Positions 1 to 8,181 of a DNA stretch of 64,000 bases are shown piece by piece. The stretch comes from Leadbetterella lacustris (GTDB lineage: Bacteria > Bacteroidota > Bacteroidia > Cytophagales > Spirosomataceae). The translations under genes were made by a program, and so were the position numbers. Each line of letters starts with the position of its first letter. Within the stretch, counting starts at the first letter, position 1. The notes under the pieces were generated by a model that searched no databases, was not told where the DNA came from, and saw nothing but the letters and a program-made list of their open reading frames with translations. The stretch lies in the NCBI GenBank assembly GCA_965234335.1, contig OZ248456.1, positions 62,001 through 126,000 on the forward strand, in the 5' to 3' direction.

Positions 1-1
1 A

Positions 2-673
2 AAAATAACTTTGACTGGTGCCAAGGGAGTAAAAATTAAAGTAGGCGGAAGACTGACCAATTCAGAAAAAAACACAGAATATACTAAAAAATTTATTCCG
101 ATAATTCGTAAAATTTTAGGAGATAGTATTGCCATTTACGCCGATGCCAATGGCTCTTATTCGGTGGAAGAAGGAATAGAGACTGGAAAACTATTAGAAG
201 AATACGGAATAGAGATTTTTGAAGAACCGTGCAATTTTGAGGATGAAGACGGAATGCGAAAAGTTTCAAAAGCACTCAATAAATTGAAATTAGCGGGCGG
301 TGAACAAGATAGCAGTACCTTCAGGTTTGAACGCCTAGCCCGCACAAATGTATATGATATTCTTCAGCCAGACCTCTATTACAACGGTGGAATCTTAAAA
401 ACCCTACAAGTAGCCGAAATTGCCAAAAAATATAAAAAATATATTGCACCACACACCCCTAAAGCCGATCCGCTGATTGCTCCGTTTTGGCAGGTGGCAG
501 CTCTTATTGAAAATTTGTATGGTTTGCAAGAGTGTGTATTTAATCCCACAGAAAAACCTAAAGAATGGTTTACTCCAGACATAAAAATTATCAACGGAAA
601 AATAAGAATTCCGGATAGTCCAGGATTAGGAATTGAATACGACCCCATTATTTTTAGAAATAGGGTAAAATGA
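2..673 (+). CDS. Enolase-superfamily (mandelate racemase/muconate lactonizing-like) enzyme, 5' end missing
   Basis: The reading frame is already open at the window edge, so only the C-terminal barrel is present (about 223 residues). Visible catalytic signatures are the KIK pair at the start, the metal ligands in ADAN, EEP and GGEQD, and a later APHTP histidine, as in the mandelate racemase/sugar acid dehydratase branch. Members abstract a proton alpha to a carboxylate using Mg2+. The exact substrate cannot be told from this fragment. The TTG at position 11 is an internal codon and not a start. The gene stops just before an intergenic repeat copy. I am confident of the superfamily but not of the reaction. 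Confidence 0.85.
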   Translation, partial: KITLTGAKGVKIKVGGRLTNSEKNTEYTKKFIPIIRKILGDSIAIYADANGSYSVEEGIETGKLLEEYGIEIFEEPCNFEDEDGMRKVSKALNKLKLAGGEQDSSTFRFERLARTNVYDILQPDLYYNGGILKTLQVAEIAKKYKKYIAPHTPKADPLIAPFWQVAALIENLYGLQECVFNPTEKPKEWFTPDIKIINGKIRIPDSPGLGIEYDPIIFRNRVK

Positions 674-757
674 AACGTTCATAACTAAGATTTTAGACAC
701 ACAGAGAAATGGTCATTTCTTGGCGTTTTTGTGCCTTAGCGGTAAATTATAAACATA
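671..757 (+). repeat. Dispersed intergenic repeat, copy A
   Basis: About 87 bp that align almost end to end with the copy at 3617-3704. It begins TGAAAC, contains the hairpin AGAAAT-GGTC-ATTTCT (705-720), and ends AAATTATAAACATAT. It overlaps the stop codon of the upstream enolase-superfamily gene. Unlike copies B-E, it has no start codon after it: the position that is ATG in copy B reads ATA here. It lies between two convergent gene ends. Confidence 0.8.
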
Positions 758-764
758 TAAATCA

Positions 765-1616
765 TTACATCACCCCCATTTTGCCCATTTGATAATCACG
801 CATGGCTTGCATCAGCTCGGTGGTAGTGTTCATCACAAACGGCCCTTGAGATACCATTGGCTCATTAATAGGATCACCAGCTCCGAATATGATTCTGGAA
901 GCTGACTGAGCTTTTAAGTCAATATCCGTATTTTTTGTGCCGAAAACCGCCAACTGATGCCCAATGACCAATTTGCCATTTACCAAAACTTCTCCATCGA
1001 TAACGTAGAACAAAACGTTTTTTCCTTCTTCAATTTTTAAAGAAAACTCACCCCCTTCTTTCATGTTGATACTAAACATTTCGAGCCCAGTCAAAGACTT
1101 AGCTGCACCTTTTTTTCCTTGCAAATTGCCAGAAATTACGGCAACCTCGGTTTTGGTGTCCGCACTGATGACCTTCGGAATTTCGTTTTCCTGCAAACCC
1201 TGATAGTTGGGCTGACTCATTTTCAAGGCCGCCGGAAGATTCATCCAAAGCTGAATAATTTCCATTTTACCGCCATTTTCTCGTTGATTTTTCGAAAGAT
1301 TTTCTGAGTGAACAATTCCCCTAGCAGCAGTCATCCATTGTACGCCACCACTTTTTATCACCGACTGATGACCATGCCCATCGGCATGTTCTATTTCGCC
1401 GTCGAGTATAAAGGTCAGTGTCTCGAAACCTCTATGCGGATGTGGCCCAAAGGGTAACCCTTGGTTATGTGGAGCGAATTCATGCGGCCCGTGGTGATGC
1501 AACAGTATAAACGGGCTGATTTGCTCCAATCCAACATCCGGTATGGGCTGATACATCCGGTGTTCTCCCACTCTTTGGGCTGAAGAACTCGTTATTTTTA
1601 TTATTTCTTTTTTCAT
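765..1616 (-). CDS. Pirin family cupin protein (first of two)
   Basis: A 283-residue bicupin of the pirin family, starting MKKEIIKI at 1616. The nine-residue extension to 1643 is rejected because it runs into a repeat and lacks family similarity. The N-terminal cupin carries the metal-binding histidines in HHHGPHEF, HPHRGFETLT and a later HSEN, as in pirins and quercetin 2,3-dioxygenases. The C-terminal half has the usual FGAGDPINEP segment. The biological substrate of most bacterial pirins is unknown. A second pirin of a different subgroup lies immediately upstream on the same strand. Confidence 0.88.
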   Translation of the reverse strand: MKKEIIKITSSSAQRVGEHRMYQPIPDVGLEQISPFILLHHHGPHEFAPHNQGLPFGPHPHRGFETLTFILDGEIEHADGHGHQSVIKSGGVQWMTAARGIVHSENLSKNQRENGGKMEIIQLWMNLPAALKMSQPNYQGLQENEIPKVISADTKTEVAVISGNLQGKKGAAKSLTGLEMFSINMKEGGEFSLKIEEGKNVLFYVIDGEVLVNGKLVIGHQLAVFGTKNTDIDLKAQSASRIIFGAGDPINEPMVSQGPFVMNTTTELMQAMRDYQMGKMGVM

Positions 1617-1667
1617 GATTTCAATTTTCTCGCAAAGCCGCAAGGTCGCAAAGAAATTATCATTTCC
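1617..1667 (-). repeat. Dispersed intergenic repeat, copy E (short)
   Basis: A partial copy reading toward the pirin start. It has the GAAAT-4 nt-ATTTC hairpin (1653-1666 on the plus strand), then the characteristic run of TTTGCG/CTTGCG units, then directly the ATG at 1616. The left half of the repeat seen in copies A, B and D is not recognisable. Confidence 0.65.
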
Positions 1668-1706
1668 CGTTGACTCCTACGAATATGCCAAGGATGTTTC
1701 TTCACT

Positions 1707-2423
1707 TTAAAAAACCATCGGGACTTCCATCAATAGTATTTCAGAATCAGCATTCGCCGTTATTTCGAAAGTATGGGTTTCCGAAATACCCAAGCCGTCT
1801 CTTCTCCCTAGTAATTTACCTGCTATTTCTGCCGAACCCTCCAAAATATAGACATAAACGCCATTTTGGGCATTTTTTAATTTGTATGTCAAAGACTTTT
1901 CCGCCGACAAGTCTGACAAAGTAAACCAAGACTGCTGATTTATTTTTATTCCTTCATCTGATGTATCCAACGGAGAAACCACGGTTTGAAATTTGTCTTT
2001 TCTACCCTCCAGATCAAAGACTTTTTGTTCATATCTTGGGGCAATGTTTCTTTTTTCGGGAAATACCCAAATCTGCAAAAACTTGACTGGATTTTTAGAG
2101 TCTTCATTTTTTTCATAATGTGCAACACCTGTTCCGGCAGACATAATCTGTACTTCGCCTTTCCTAATCACCGTCATATTGCCCATGCTGTCTTGGTGCT
2201 CTAAAGCACCTTCGAGCGGTATCGAAACTATCTCCATATTATCATGTGGGTGTTTTCCAAATCCCATTCCGCCCGAAACATGATCATCATTCAATACTCT
2301 CAAGGCTCCAAAATGCTCCCACTGAGGATTATAATAACTTGCAAAACTAAATGTATGATAAGATTCCAACCATCCATGATTGGCATGCCCTCTGTCGTTG
2401 GCTGCTTTAAATATTGTTTTCAT
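1707..2423 (-). CDS. Pirin family protein, YhhW/YhaK-like
   Basis: A 238-residue pirin of the YhhW-like subgroup. Visible motifs are GWLESYHTFSFA near the N-terminus, the metal-binding GKHPHDNMEI (about residues 56-65), the EGALEHQDSMGN strand and the HYEKN segment that closes the first cupin. E. coli YhhW has quercetinase activity in vitro; the physiological role is not known. It precedes the other pirin on the same strand with about 90 bp between them, so the two are probably co-transcribed, although a repeat copy sits in the gap. Confidence 0.9.
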   Translation of the reverse strand: MKTIFKAANDRGHANHGWLESYHTFSFASYYNPQWEHFGALRVLNDDHVSGGMGFGKHPHDNMEIVSIPLEGALEHQDSMGNMTVIRKGEVQIMSAGTGVAHYEKNEDSKNPVKFLQIWVFPEKRNIAPRYEQKVFDLEGRKDKFQTVVSPLDTSDEGIKINQQSWFTLSDLSAEKSLTYKLKNAQNGVYVYILEGSAEIAGKLLGRRDGLGISETHTFEITANADSEILLMEVPMVF

Positions 2424-2534
2424 ATTAATTACATTTGTATTTCATGTACTACTTCTTTCATGATTAATAAGTTCCTAATATTTTAAATTCATGAAAATTT
2501 TTCCTATTTTTAATCAAAATAAACAGACTAAACT

Positions 2535-3065
2535 ATGAATTTTTTTTTACCGCTCTTGCTTGTTGCTTCATTATCAGCTTTTTCGCAAAGGCAATTTCCA
2601 GAGATTGATTCTTTTGGTGGTGTTTTCCCGATACCAGAAGCCGAACAATTGGTTGATCCAAGTAAAAAATACAAAGCAGTTTTTGATATAACTGCTGCCG
2701 CCAAAAACCAAACAACAGAAATGAATCCAGGTTTTGAATCCGTGGCTAGATTTATAAATTTACACGGCTTGGCTGGTGTTAAGAAAGAAAATTTGGAGAT
2801 TGTGGTGGTCATTCATTTCCAAGCCACTCCCACTATTTTGAGCGACGAGGCTTTCATGACAGAATATAAAGAGAAAAACCCCAATACAGAGGTAATAAAT
2901 AAACTGGGCGAAAGTGGTGTGAAATTTTATGTCTGTGGGCAATCGCTAAGAATGCGTAAACTTGTCGATTACAAGAAAAACAGCAATATAAGAGTAGCAC
3001 ATGGAGCTCTTTTGGCCTTGAGTCACTTCCAAAGTTTGGGGTATTCTCTGATTACTTTACATTGA
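2535..3065 (+). CDS. Secreted DsrE/DsrF-like protein
   Basis: 176 residues with a short N-terminal signal peptide (hydrophobic run to about residue 17, likely cleaved near SAFSQ). The mature part resembles the DsrE fold: a first strand in KAVFDIT, the alternating strand EIVVVIHFQAT and the single cysteine in KFYVCGQSL near residue 135, the usual site of the conserved DsrE cysteine. DsrE proteins act in sulfur relay, but the exported, single-cysteine versions common in Bacteroidota have no assigned role. It is followed by another small exported protein. Confidence 0.75.
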   Translation: MNFFLPLLLVASLSAFSQRQFPEIDSFGGVFPIPEAEQLVDPSKKYKAVFDITAAAKNQTTEMNPGFESVARFINLHGLAGVKKENLEIVVVIHFQATPTILSDEAFMTEYKEKNPNTEVINKLGESGVKFYVCGQSLRMRKLVDYKKNSNIRVAHGALLALSHFQSLGYSLITLH

Positions 3066-3118
3066 TTATGCAACCAATTCAAAACAAAATACATCTTTAA
3101 ACAAAAACACTATTAACA

Positions 3119-3532
3119 ATGAAAAGAGTAATTTTAAGCCTAATCGTAACATTTACATTTTCAACCATTTTTGCAAACGGCGAATTTGAAAAAACTATTT
3201 CGGACAAAGAATTTGAAAAAATTCAAAAAATAGAAACATTCGTTGAGGCTAATCCGGAGGTAACTTTGGAAGATTTGCAAAAAACAAATTCTGAACTATT
3301 GAAGAATGTAGAATTGCTTGACAAAACCTCTATAACTTCAATAAATGCCGTTAAAGATATGCCTATTCTAGGAGGATTTTGGTGGGGCTGTTGCCTAAGT
3401 GTAGTTGGCCTAGCATTGGTGTATTTTATAACTGACAATGACAAAGATCAAGTCAAAAAAGCCTTAATTGGATGTATTATTGGCACCTTATTGTTCGGAA
3501 TTGGTGGCCTTTTAAACCCTTTTGGCTGGTAA
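3119..3532 (+). CDS. Unknown exported or membrane protein
   Basis: 137 residues; I do not recognise a named family. There is an N-terminal signal-like segment (about residues 3-19, ending FANGEF), a charged helical middle (residues 20-75), and two C-terminal hydrophobic stretches: GGFWWGCCLSVVGLALVYF and an alternating Gly/Leu/Ile helix ending LLNPFGW. Each contains cysteines. A clear terminator follows 27 bp after the stop. The arrangement suggests an inner-membrane-anchored periplasmic helical domain, but this is inference. Confidence 0.7.
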   Translation: MKRVILSLIVTFTFSTIFANGEFEKTISDKEFEKIQKIETFVEANPEVTLEDLQKTNSELLKNVELLDKTSITSINAVKDMPILGGFWWGCCLSVVGLALVYFITDNDKDQVKKALIGCIIGTLLFGIGGLLNPFGW

Positions 3533-3558
3533 GGTCATCCTACTGAAAAATATTTATA

Positions 3559-3587
3559 ACCTCTTGAGAAATCAAGAGGTTTTTTTA
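3559..3587 (+). terminator. Rho-independent terminator
   Basis: Perfect 8-bp stem CCTCTTGA / TCAAGAGG (3560-3567 with 3572-3579), GAAA tetraloop, then a run of eight T. It closes the small exported-protein gene. Confidence 0.92.
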
Positions 3588-3616
3588 TTAATTTTATCCG
3601 AACATTTAAAATAAAA

Positions 3617-3704
3617 TGAAACATCCATGACTTAGTCTTTAGACAAACAGAGAAATGATTATTTCTTGGCGTCTTAGCGACTTTGCGGCAAATTATAAAC
3701 ATAT
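3617..3704 (+). repeat. Dispersed intergenic repeat, copy B
   Basis: Best-preserved partner of copy A. It shows TGAAACATCCATGACTTAG at the left, the hairpin AGAAAT-GATT-ATTTCT (3651-3666), then CTTAGCGACTTTGCGGC and AAATTATAAACATATG, where the last ATG is the start codon of the PspC gene. Confidence 0.85.
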
Positions 3705-3906
3705 GGAAAAGAAACTTAAAAGAACAACAGGAAAAGAGGCAATGTTTTTGGGTATTTGTGGGGGTTTGGGCAAATATTTCAACTTAGACCCAACCATAGT
3801 TCGGGTTTTCGTGGCTTTAACGACATTTTTCAGCTTTGGTTCATTGCTTATTGCTTACCTCATTTTAGCCTTCATCGTTCCTAAGGAGGATTCCATCAAT
3901 ATTTAA
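3703..3906 (+). CDS. PspC-domain mini-protein
   Basis: 67 residues made almost entirely of a PspC domain: KLKRTTGKEAMFLGICGGLG, the conserved YFNLDPTIVRV segment and a C-terminal transmembrane helix (FFSFGSLLIAYLILAFIVP). I use the ATG at 3703, because the longer frame from 3655 translates the intergenic repeat. PspC proteins are small inner-membrane proteins linked to envelope stress in proteobacteria; the free-standing Bacteroidota versions have no assigned role. A second one lies at 24829-25038. Confidence 0.9.
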   Translation: MEKKLKRTTGKEAMFLGICGGLGKYFNLDPTIVRVFVALTTFFSFGSLLIAYLILAFIVPKEDSINI

Positions 3907-4001
3907 TATATCAATTCCTAAAAGAGCATTCAATTCAACTGGAACATCCAACTAACTGCCAACATTTTGCCAAATCTCAAGGCATTTGAAAAAGAATTCA
4001 C

Positions 4002-4009
4002 TAATTTTG
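4002..4009 (+). promoter_or_regulatory. -7 box of the aspS promoter
   Basis: TAATTTTG fits the Bacteroidota TAnnTTTG -7 consensus and lies 27 bp before the ATG at 4037. It supports that start over the ATG at 3986. No convincing -33 box is seen. Confidence 0.55.
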
Positions 4010-4036
4010 CAGCCAATTTCAAAAAAAACAAATAGC

Positions 4037-5788
4037 ATGTTAAGGACACATACCTGTGGAGAACTTCGAATTTCTAGTCTTGGCGAATCGGTTACTTTAT
4101 GTGGCTGGGTTCAGAAAGTAAGAGACAAAGGTGGCATGGTTTGGGTAGATTTAAGAGACCGATATGGCATTACCCAATTGATATTCGAAGAAGGGAAAAC
4201 CACAGCTGATGTATTGGAAAAGGTAAGAACGCTTGGGAGGGAATTTGTAATAAAAGCAGAAGGTAAAGTAATTGAGCGATTAGCAAAAAACGATAAAATA
4301 GAAACGGGTGCAGTAGAAATCCTGGTTGAAAATATCGAAATTTTGAATCCTGCCAAGTTACCTCCATTTCTTATAGAAGACGAAACAGACGGTGGCGATG
4401 AACTCCGCATGAAGTATCGTTATCTTGATTTAAGAAGAAATACTGTTCGTCAAAACCTACTTTTGAGACATAAGGTGGCTCAGCAAACGAGAATATTTCT
4501 TGATGCTCAACAATTTATAGAGGTAGAAACGCCAGTTTTGATAAAATCAACTCCTGAGGGAGCAAGAGATTTTGTAGTACCTAGCAGAATGAATCCGGGC
4601 GAATTTTATGCTTTACCTCAATCGCCACAAACGTTCAAACAACTATTGATGATTTCGGGCTTCGACCGTTATTATCAAATAGTTAAGTGTTTTAGGGACG
4701 AAGATTTAAGGGCCGACCGACAACCTGAGTTTACACAAATAGACTGCGAGATGTCATTTGTGGAGCAAGAGGATGTATTGAATATGTTTGAAGGATTAAT
4801 CAAACATCTTTTCAAAACGGTTAAGGAAATTGACCTGCCAGAAGTGCCTAGAATGACCTATGCCGATGCCATGAAATTCTACGGATGCGACAAGCCCGAC
4901 ATCAGATTCGACATGAAGTTTGTAGAACTTAATGAGCTGGTTCAAAACAAAGGATTCCAAGTTTTTGATGATGCCGAACTCATCGTAGGTATAAACGCAA
5001 GTGGCTGTGCAGAATATACAAGAAAACAAATAGATGAACTAACCGAATGGATGAAACGCCCACAGATAGGTGCCAAAGGATTGGTTTACATTAGATTCAA
5101 TGCTGATGGAACTGTTAAATCTTCAGTAGATAAGTTTTATGCCGAAGAAAACCTAAAAGCCATCGGCGAGAAATTCAATGCCAAAGCAGGCGACTTGATT
5201 CTTATCATTTCAGGCCATGCCGACAAAGCAAGAAAGCAATTGAACGAACTCCGTCTCGAGATGGGCAACAGATTAGGCCTAAGAAATCCTAACGAATATA
5301 AAGTTCTTTGGGTTGTTGACTTCCCACTTTTGGAGTTTGGCGAAGACGAAAATCGTTGGTTTGCAATGCACCATCCGTTCACCGCACCAAAACCAGAGGA
5401 TGTGGCTTTGTTAGACTCAGACTTGGGTAAAGTGAGAGCCAATGCCTACGATATGGTTATCAACGGTACAGAAGTTGGTGGTGGTTCGGTAAGGATTTTC
5501 CAGAAACCATTGCAACAAAGAATGTTCGAAATTCTTGGATTTTCAGATGAGGAGGCTAAAAAACAATTTGGTTTCTTGATGGAGGCCTTTGAATACGGAG
5601 CACCTCCGCACGCAGGTTTGGCCTTCGGTTTTGACAGATTGGTTTCGTTATTTGGTGGAGCAGAATCTATCAGAGACTTCATTGCGTTCCCGAAAAACAA
5701 TAGCGGCCGTGATGTAATGATAGACTCACCCTCAAGTATTTCAGACCTGCAATTGAAAGAATTAAGTATAAACGTAGCGTTGAAATAA
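4037..5788 (+). CDS. aspS: Aspartyl-tRNA synthetase
   Basis: 583 residues after trimming to the start MLRTHTCGEL, typical of bacterial AspRS. It charges tRNA-Asp with aspartate in the cytoplasm. The order is an N-terminal OB-fold anticodon-binding domain (about 1-110), class II core with motif 2 (FRDEDLRADRQPEF, about 219-232), the bacterial GAD-type insertion in the middle, and motif 3 (GLAFGFDRL, about 530-538), followed by the usual C-terminal IAFPKNNSGRD. The ATG at 3986 would place 17 unrelated residues before the domain and lies upstream of the -7 box. Convergent with the VanZ-like gene and separated from it by a terminator. Confidence 0.97.
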   Translation: MLRTHTCGELRISSLGESVTLCGWVQKVRDKGGMVWVDLRDRYGITQLIFEEGKTTADVLEKVRTLGREFVIKAEGKVIERLAKNDKIETGAVEILVENIEILNPAKLPPFLIEDETDGGDELRMKYRYLDLRRNTVRQNLLLRHKVAQQTRIFLDAQQFIEVETPVLIKSTPEGARDFVVPSRMNPGEFYALPQSPQTFKQLLMISGFDRYYQIVKCFRDEDLRADRQPEFTQIDCEMSFVEQEDVLNMFEGLIKHLFKTVKEIDLPEVPRMTYADAMKFYGCDKPDIRFDMKFVELNELVQNKGFQVFDDAELIVGINASGCAEYTRKQIDELTEWMKRPQIGAKGLVYIRFNADGTVKSSVDKFYAEENLKAIGEKFNAKAGDLILIISGHADKARKQLNELRLEMGNRLGLRNPNEYKVLWVVDFPLLEFGEDENRWFAMHHPFTAPKPEDVALLDSDLGKVRANAYDMVINGTEVGGGSVRIFQKPLQQRMFEILGFSDEEAKKQFGFLMEAFEYGAPPHAGLAFGFDRLVSLFGGAESIRDFIAFPKNNSGRDVMIDSPSSISDLQLKELSINVALK

Positions 5789-5808
5789 ACCTCGCTTAAT
5801 ATCTATCC

Positions 5809-5845
5809 AAAAAAGAGCTATTTCGACAGATTTAGCTCTTTTTTA
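5809..5845. terminator. Bidirectional terminator between aspS and the VanZ-like gene
   Basis: Inverted repeat AAAAAAGAGCTA (5809-5820) / TAGCTCTTTTTT (5833-5844) with a 12-nt loop. A- and T-runs flank it, so it can work for both convergent genes. The minus-strand stop codon at 5843-5845 lies inside it. Confidence 0.8.
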
Positions 5846-6205
5846 TTTTACAACCTTATTAAAAACGAAAGCTACCGCAAAACCTATAAAAATACCCAAA
5901 ACGTCTGCAAGGATATCCAACAAATCAAAACCTCTGTGAAAACTTTCTGGCAATAAATACTGTACCACCTCTATAAAAATGGCAAAAAAAGTAAGACCAA
6001 TTAGAACTTTAATATAATTTTTCATAAACATAAACCAAGAAAAACCCAATACTGCAAATGCCACAAAATGGGCTGTTTTATCATCAGTTGAAACATCTGG
6101 TATATTTTGGGAAGGCATAAAACACAAAACACTGACGAGAATAGTTAAGAATATGGAAAAGTATGGTTTTAAATAAAACAAATCGTGCAATTTCTTGATA
6201 ATCAT
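5843..6205 (-). CDS. VanZ-like family membrane protein
   Basis: 120 residues from MIIKKLHDLF at 6205. The longer frame to 6340 adds an unrelated hydrophobic stretch and overlaps the desaturase gene, so I reject it. The protein has about four hydrophobic helices with the VanZ signatures DKTAHFVAFAVLG, IEVVQYLLPE and GFDLLDILADVLG. Named for the teicoplanin-resistance accessory VanZ, this family is widespread in Bacteroidota and generally without known function. It follows the desaturase on the same strand with about 100 bp between. Confidence 0.85.
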   Translation of the reverse strand: MIIKKLHDLFYLKPYFSIFLTILVSVLCFMPSQNIPDVSTDDKTAHFVAFAVLGFSWFMFMKNYIKVLIGLTFFAIFIEVVQYLLPESFHRGFDLLDILADVLGIFIGFAVAFVFNKVVK

Positions 6206-6308
6206 TCTATGAAAAATTATGGTGAAACAAAATACCTGATAGCAAATGCTGTAAAATGAAAAAAGTACTGAAACGAGCCAGTACTTTTCAAATTCTTGAA
6301 AATAAAAC

Positions 6309-7292
6309 CTATCTAGTAATCCAACTAAATTCATACTCAAGCTCTGGGACCTTGGTTCTGTCGGCTATTCGCTTCAACCTATTCGGCAAGGCCATTAAAT
6401 AATCTCTAGCTTTTTCTGCAGAGTCATTCAGCTCTGATATCTTGTCAATTTTCCAATCTACTAATAAATCTTCCAATATTTTAATATAATCCATAGTAGT
6501 GTAAACACCCAAACGCTGAGCTGAATCAGAAAAATGGGTAAAAACATCTCCCATTTTCTGACCGGTTTCTCTAAGAAAATGAGCCGGCATCACAATTTTT
6601 TTCTTCATCATATACTCAAAAGCAATCATCATTTCAGATGGATCCACTTCAAAAAAACGTTCCACAAAAGTTTTGTAAGCCTTGGCATGACGCATTTCGT
6701 CAGCTGCTATTACACCACAAACTTTTGACAAGTGAGTGTTTCCATACTTCTTAGCCAAAGTAGCCGTTCTTCTATGAGAAACATTAGTAGCCAATTCCTG
6801 AAAAGAAGTGTAAACAAAATTTTTGTAAGGATCGGTGTCTGTTTCTATATCAAAACCGTCCGCTATCAACCACTGTGTAGAGGTTTCCATCTCCTTCATA
6901 TTCACCCTTCCAGACAAATACAAGTACTTGTTCAACAAATCTCCATGCCTATTCTCTTCTGCTGACCACCATCTCACCCACTTGGTCCAGCCCGATTGTT
7001 GCTGTTCTACCTGATTTACACCTTCTACGGCCATTAACCAAGATGAATATGTCGGCAGTGCCTCTTCGGTTACGCAATCACCGACCAAAACGGCCATATA
7101 ATCATAAGGAAGCTCTCTGCATGATTCCTGAAGCTCCTTTATTTCTGTGGTAAAATTTTCTTTTGTAGAATCAGGCAAAAAGTCAGTTGGCTGCCAGTTT
7201 GTTTCAATTGGATTGAGAAATTCTTCTATCAAGCTGTCCAACTTCTCTCCCACAAACTTCATTACTTCAATTCTCGAAAGTGGCGATTTCAT
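6309..7292 (-). CDS. Acyl-ACP desaturase (fatty acid desaturase type 2)
   Basis: 327 residues from MKSPLSRIEV at 7292, the usual family size. It is a soluble di-iron enzyme that introduces a double bond into acyl-ACP. The two iron-binding ExxH motifs are visible as EENRHGDL and DEMRHAKA, with the partner glutamates in the preceding helices (for example ALPTYSSW region and FQELATNV). The start is chosen because a -33/-7 promoter lies directly upstream and the extension to 7355 would cover it. It sits back to back with plsC, so unsaturation and phospholipid acylation genes are divergent neighbours. Confidence 0.93.
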   Translation of the reverse strand: MKSPLSRIEVMKFVGEKLDSLIEEFLNPIETNWQPTDFLPDSTKENFTTEIKELQESCRELPYDYMAVLVGDCVTEEALPTYSSWLMAVEGVNQVEQQQSGWTKWVRWWSAEENRHGDLLNKYLYLSGRVNMKEMETSTQWLIADGFDIETDTDPYKNFVYTSFQELATNVSHRRTATLAKKYGNTHLSKVCGVIAADEMRHAKAYKTFVERFFEVDPSEMMIAFEYMMKKKIVMPAHFLRETGQKMGDVFTHFSDSAQRLGVYTTMDYIKILEDLLVDWKIDKISELNDSAEKARDYLMALPNRLKRIADRTKVPELEYEFSWITR

Positions 7293-7315
7293 AAATTTAT
7301 TTTTTAAATGATGAA

Positions 7316-7346
7316 CAAAAGTAAATAAAAATAAACGGTGAGCAAT
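7316..7346 (-). promoter_or_regulatory. Promoter of the desaturase gene
   Basis: On the minus strand, ATTG (7343-7346), a 19-bp spacer, then TACTTTTG (7316-7323) fits the Bacteroidota -33/-7 pattern. The -7 box ends 23 bp before the ATG at 7292. Confidence 0.6.
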
Positions 7347-7415
7347 CTGAAACACACAAAATCTTAGTCTTAATTCAAAACTGAAATTCCTTATTACATT
7401 AAAAAAAATAAGCCT

Positions 7416-7423
7416 TAAATTTG
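7416..7423 (+). promoter_or_regulatory. -7 box of the plsC promoter
   Basis: TAAATTTG matches TAnnTTTG, 20 bp before the GTG start at 7444. No clear -33 box. Confidence 0.5.
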
Positions 7424-7443
7424 CAGAAAAAAAAAAAAATTTA

Positions 7444-8181
7444 GTGAAAAAGATTCTAGACTACATCCTCGGTTCTATCTATATCCTATATTTTGGTGTT
7501 TTATTAATTATCTTTCACCCTATTCAATTCATAGTCTACGAAGTTTTCGGGCAAAAAGCACATCAGAAAACAGTAGAATGGCTAAACTTCTGTATAGTTC
7601 ATGGTTGGTATTTGACGGGCTCAGTCATTTCTTATTCACAAAAGGTAAAACTCCCCAATGACAAAACAATTATTTTTGTTTCAAATCACCAAAGTATGTT
7701 TGATATACCAGGCATTATTTGGTTTTTAAGAAAATACACACCTTTGTTTATTTCGAAAGTAGAACTTTCAAAAGGAATTCCGAGTATTTCTTACAATTTG
7801 AGAGTGGGGAAAGCCGCATTAATCAATAGAAATGACCCAAAACAGGCCATTGGAGAAATTGTTAGATTTGCAAAATACATATATGAAAATAACTATTCTG
7901 GCGTGATTTTCCCAGAAGGAACACGCTCTAGAACAGGTAAACTTAAGCCATTTGCAGTTGGCGGAGTAGCTACGCTATTAAAGAAATGTCCAGGAGCAGA
8001 TGTAGTCCCTATTGCCATAGTGAATACTGGAAAATTTAACCCCAAAGGTATATTTCCACTTACAAGTTTCACTAAAATGTCCTGGACAACCTTGACTCCA
8101 ATACCTACCGAAGGCAAAACAGCAGAAGAAATAGTTACTGAATCTGAAAAACAAATCAGTGATTTTTTAAACAATTTATAG
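7444..8181 (+). CDS. plsC: 1-acyl-sn-glycerol-3-phosphate acyltransferase
   Basis: 245 residues, GTG start. It transfers an acyl chain to lysophosphatidic acid to form phosphatidic acid at the inner membrane. N-terminal hydrophobic helix (about residues 5-30), then the acyltransferase motifs NHQSMFD (about 80), the block-III FPEGTRSRTGKL (about 157-168) and a later PIAIVNTGKF. Length and motif spacing match PlsC. Divergent from the acyl-ACP desaturase. Confidence 0.93.
   Translation: MKKILDYILGSIYILYFGVLLIIFHPIQFIVYEVFGQKAHQKTVEWLNFCIVHGWYLTGSVISYSQKVKLPNDKTIIFVSNHQSMFDIPGIIWFLRKYTPLFISKVELSKGIPSISYNLRVGKAALINRNDPKQAIGEIVRFAKYIYENNYSGVIFPEGTRSRTGKLKPFAVGGVATLLKKCPGADVVPIAIVNTGKFNPKGIFPLTSFTKMSWTTLTPIPTEGKTAEEIVTESEKQISDFLNNL

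Noticed and set aside
3655..3702. Sixteen extra residues on the first PspC protein
   Set aside because: They translate the intergenic repeat, including its hairpin; the domain starts right after the ATG at 3703.
3986..4036. Upstream ATG for aspS
   Set aside because: It lies before the TAATTTTG -7 box and adds 17 residues not found in AspRS.
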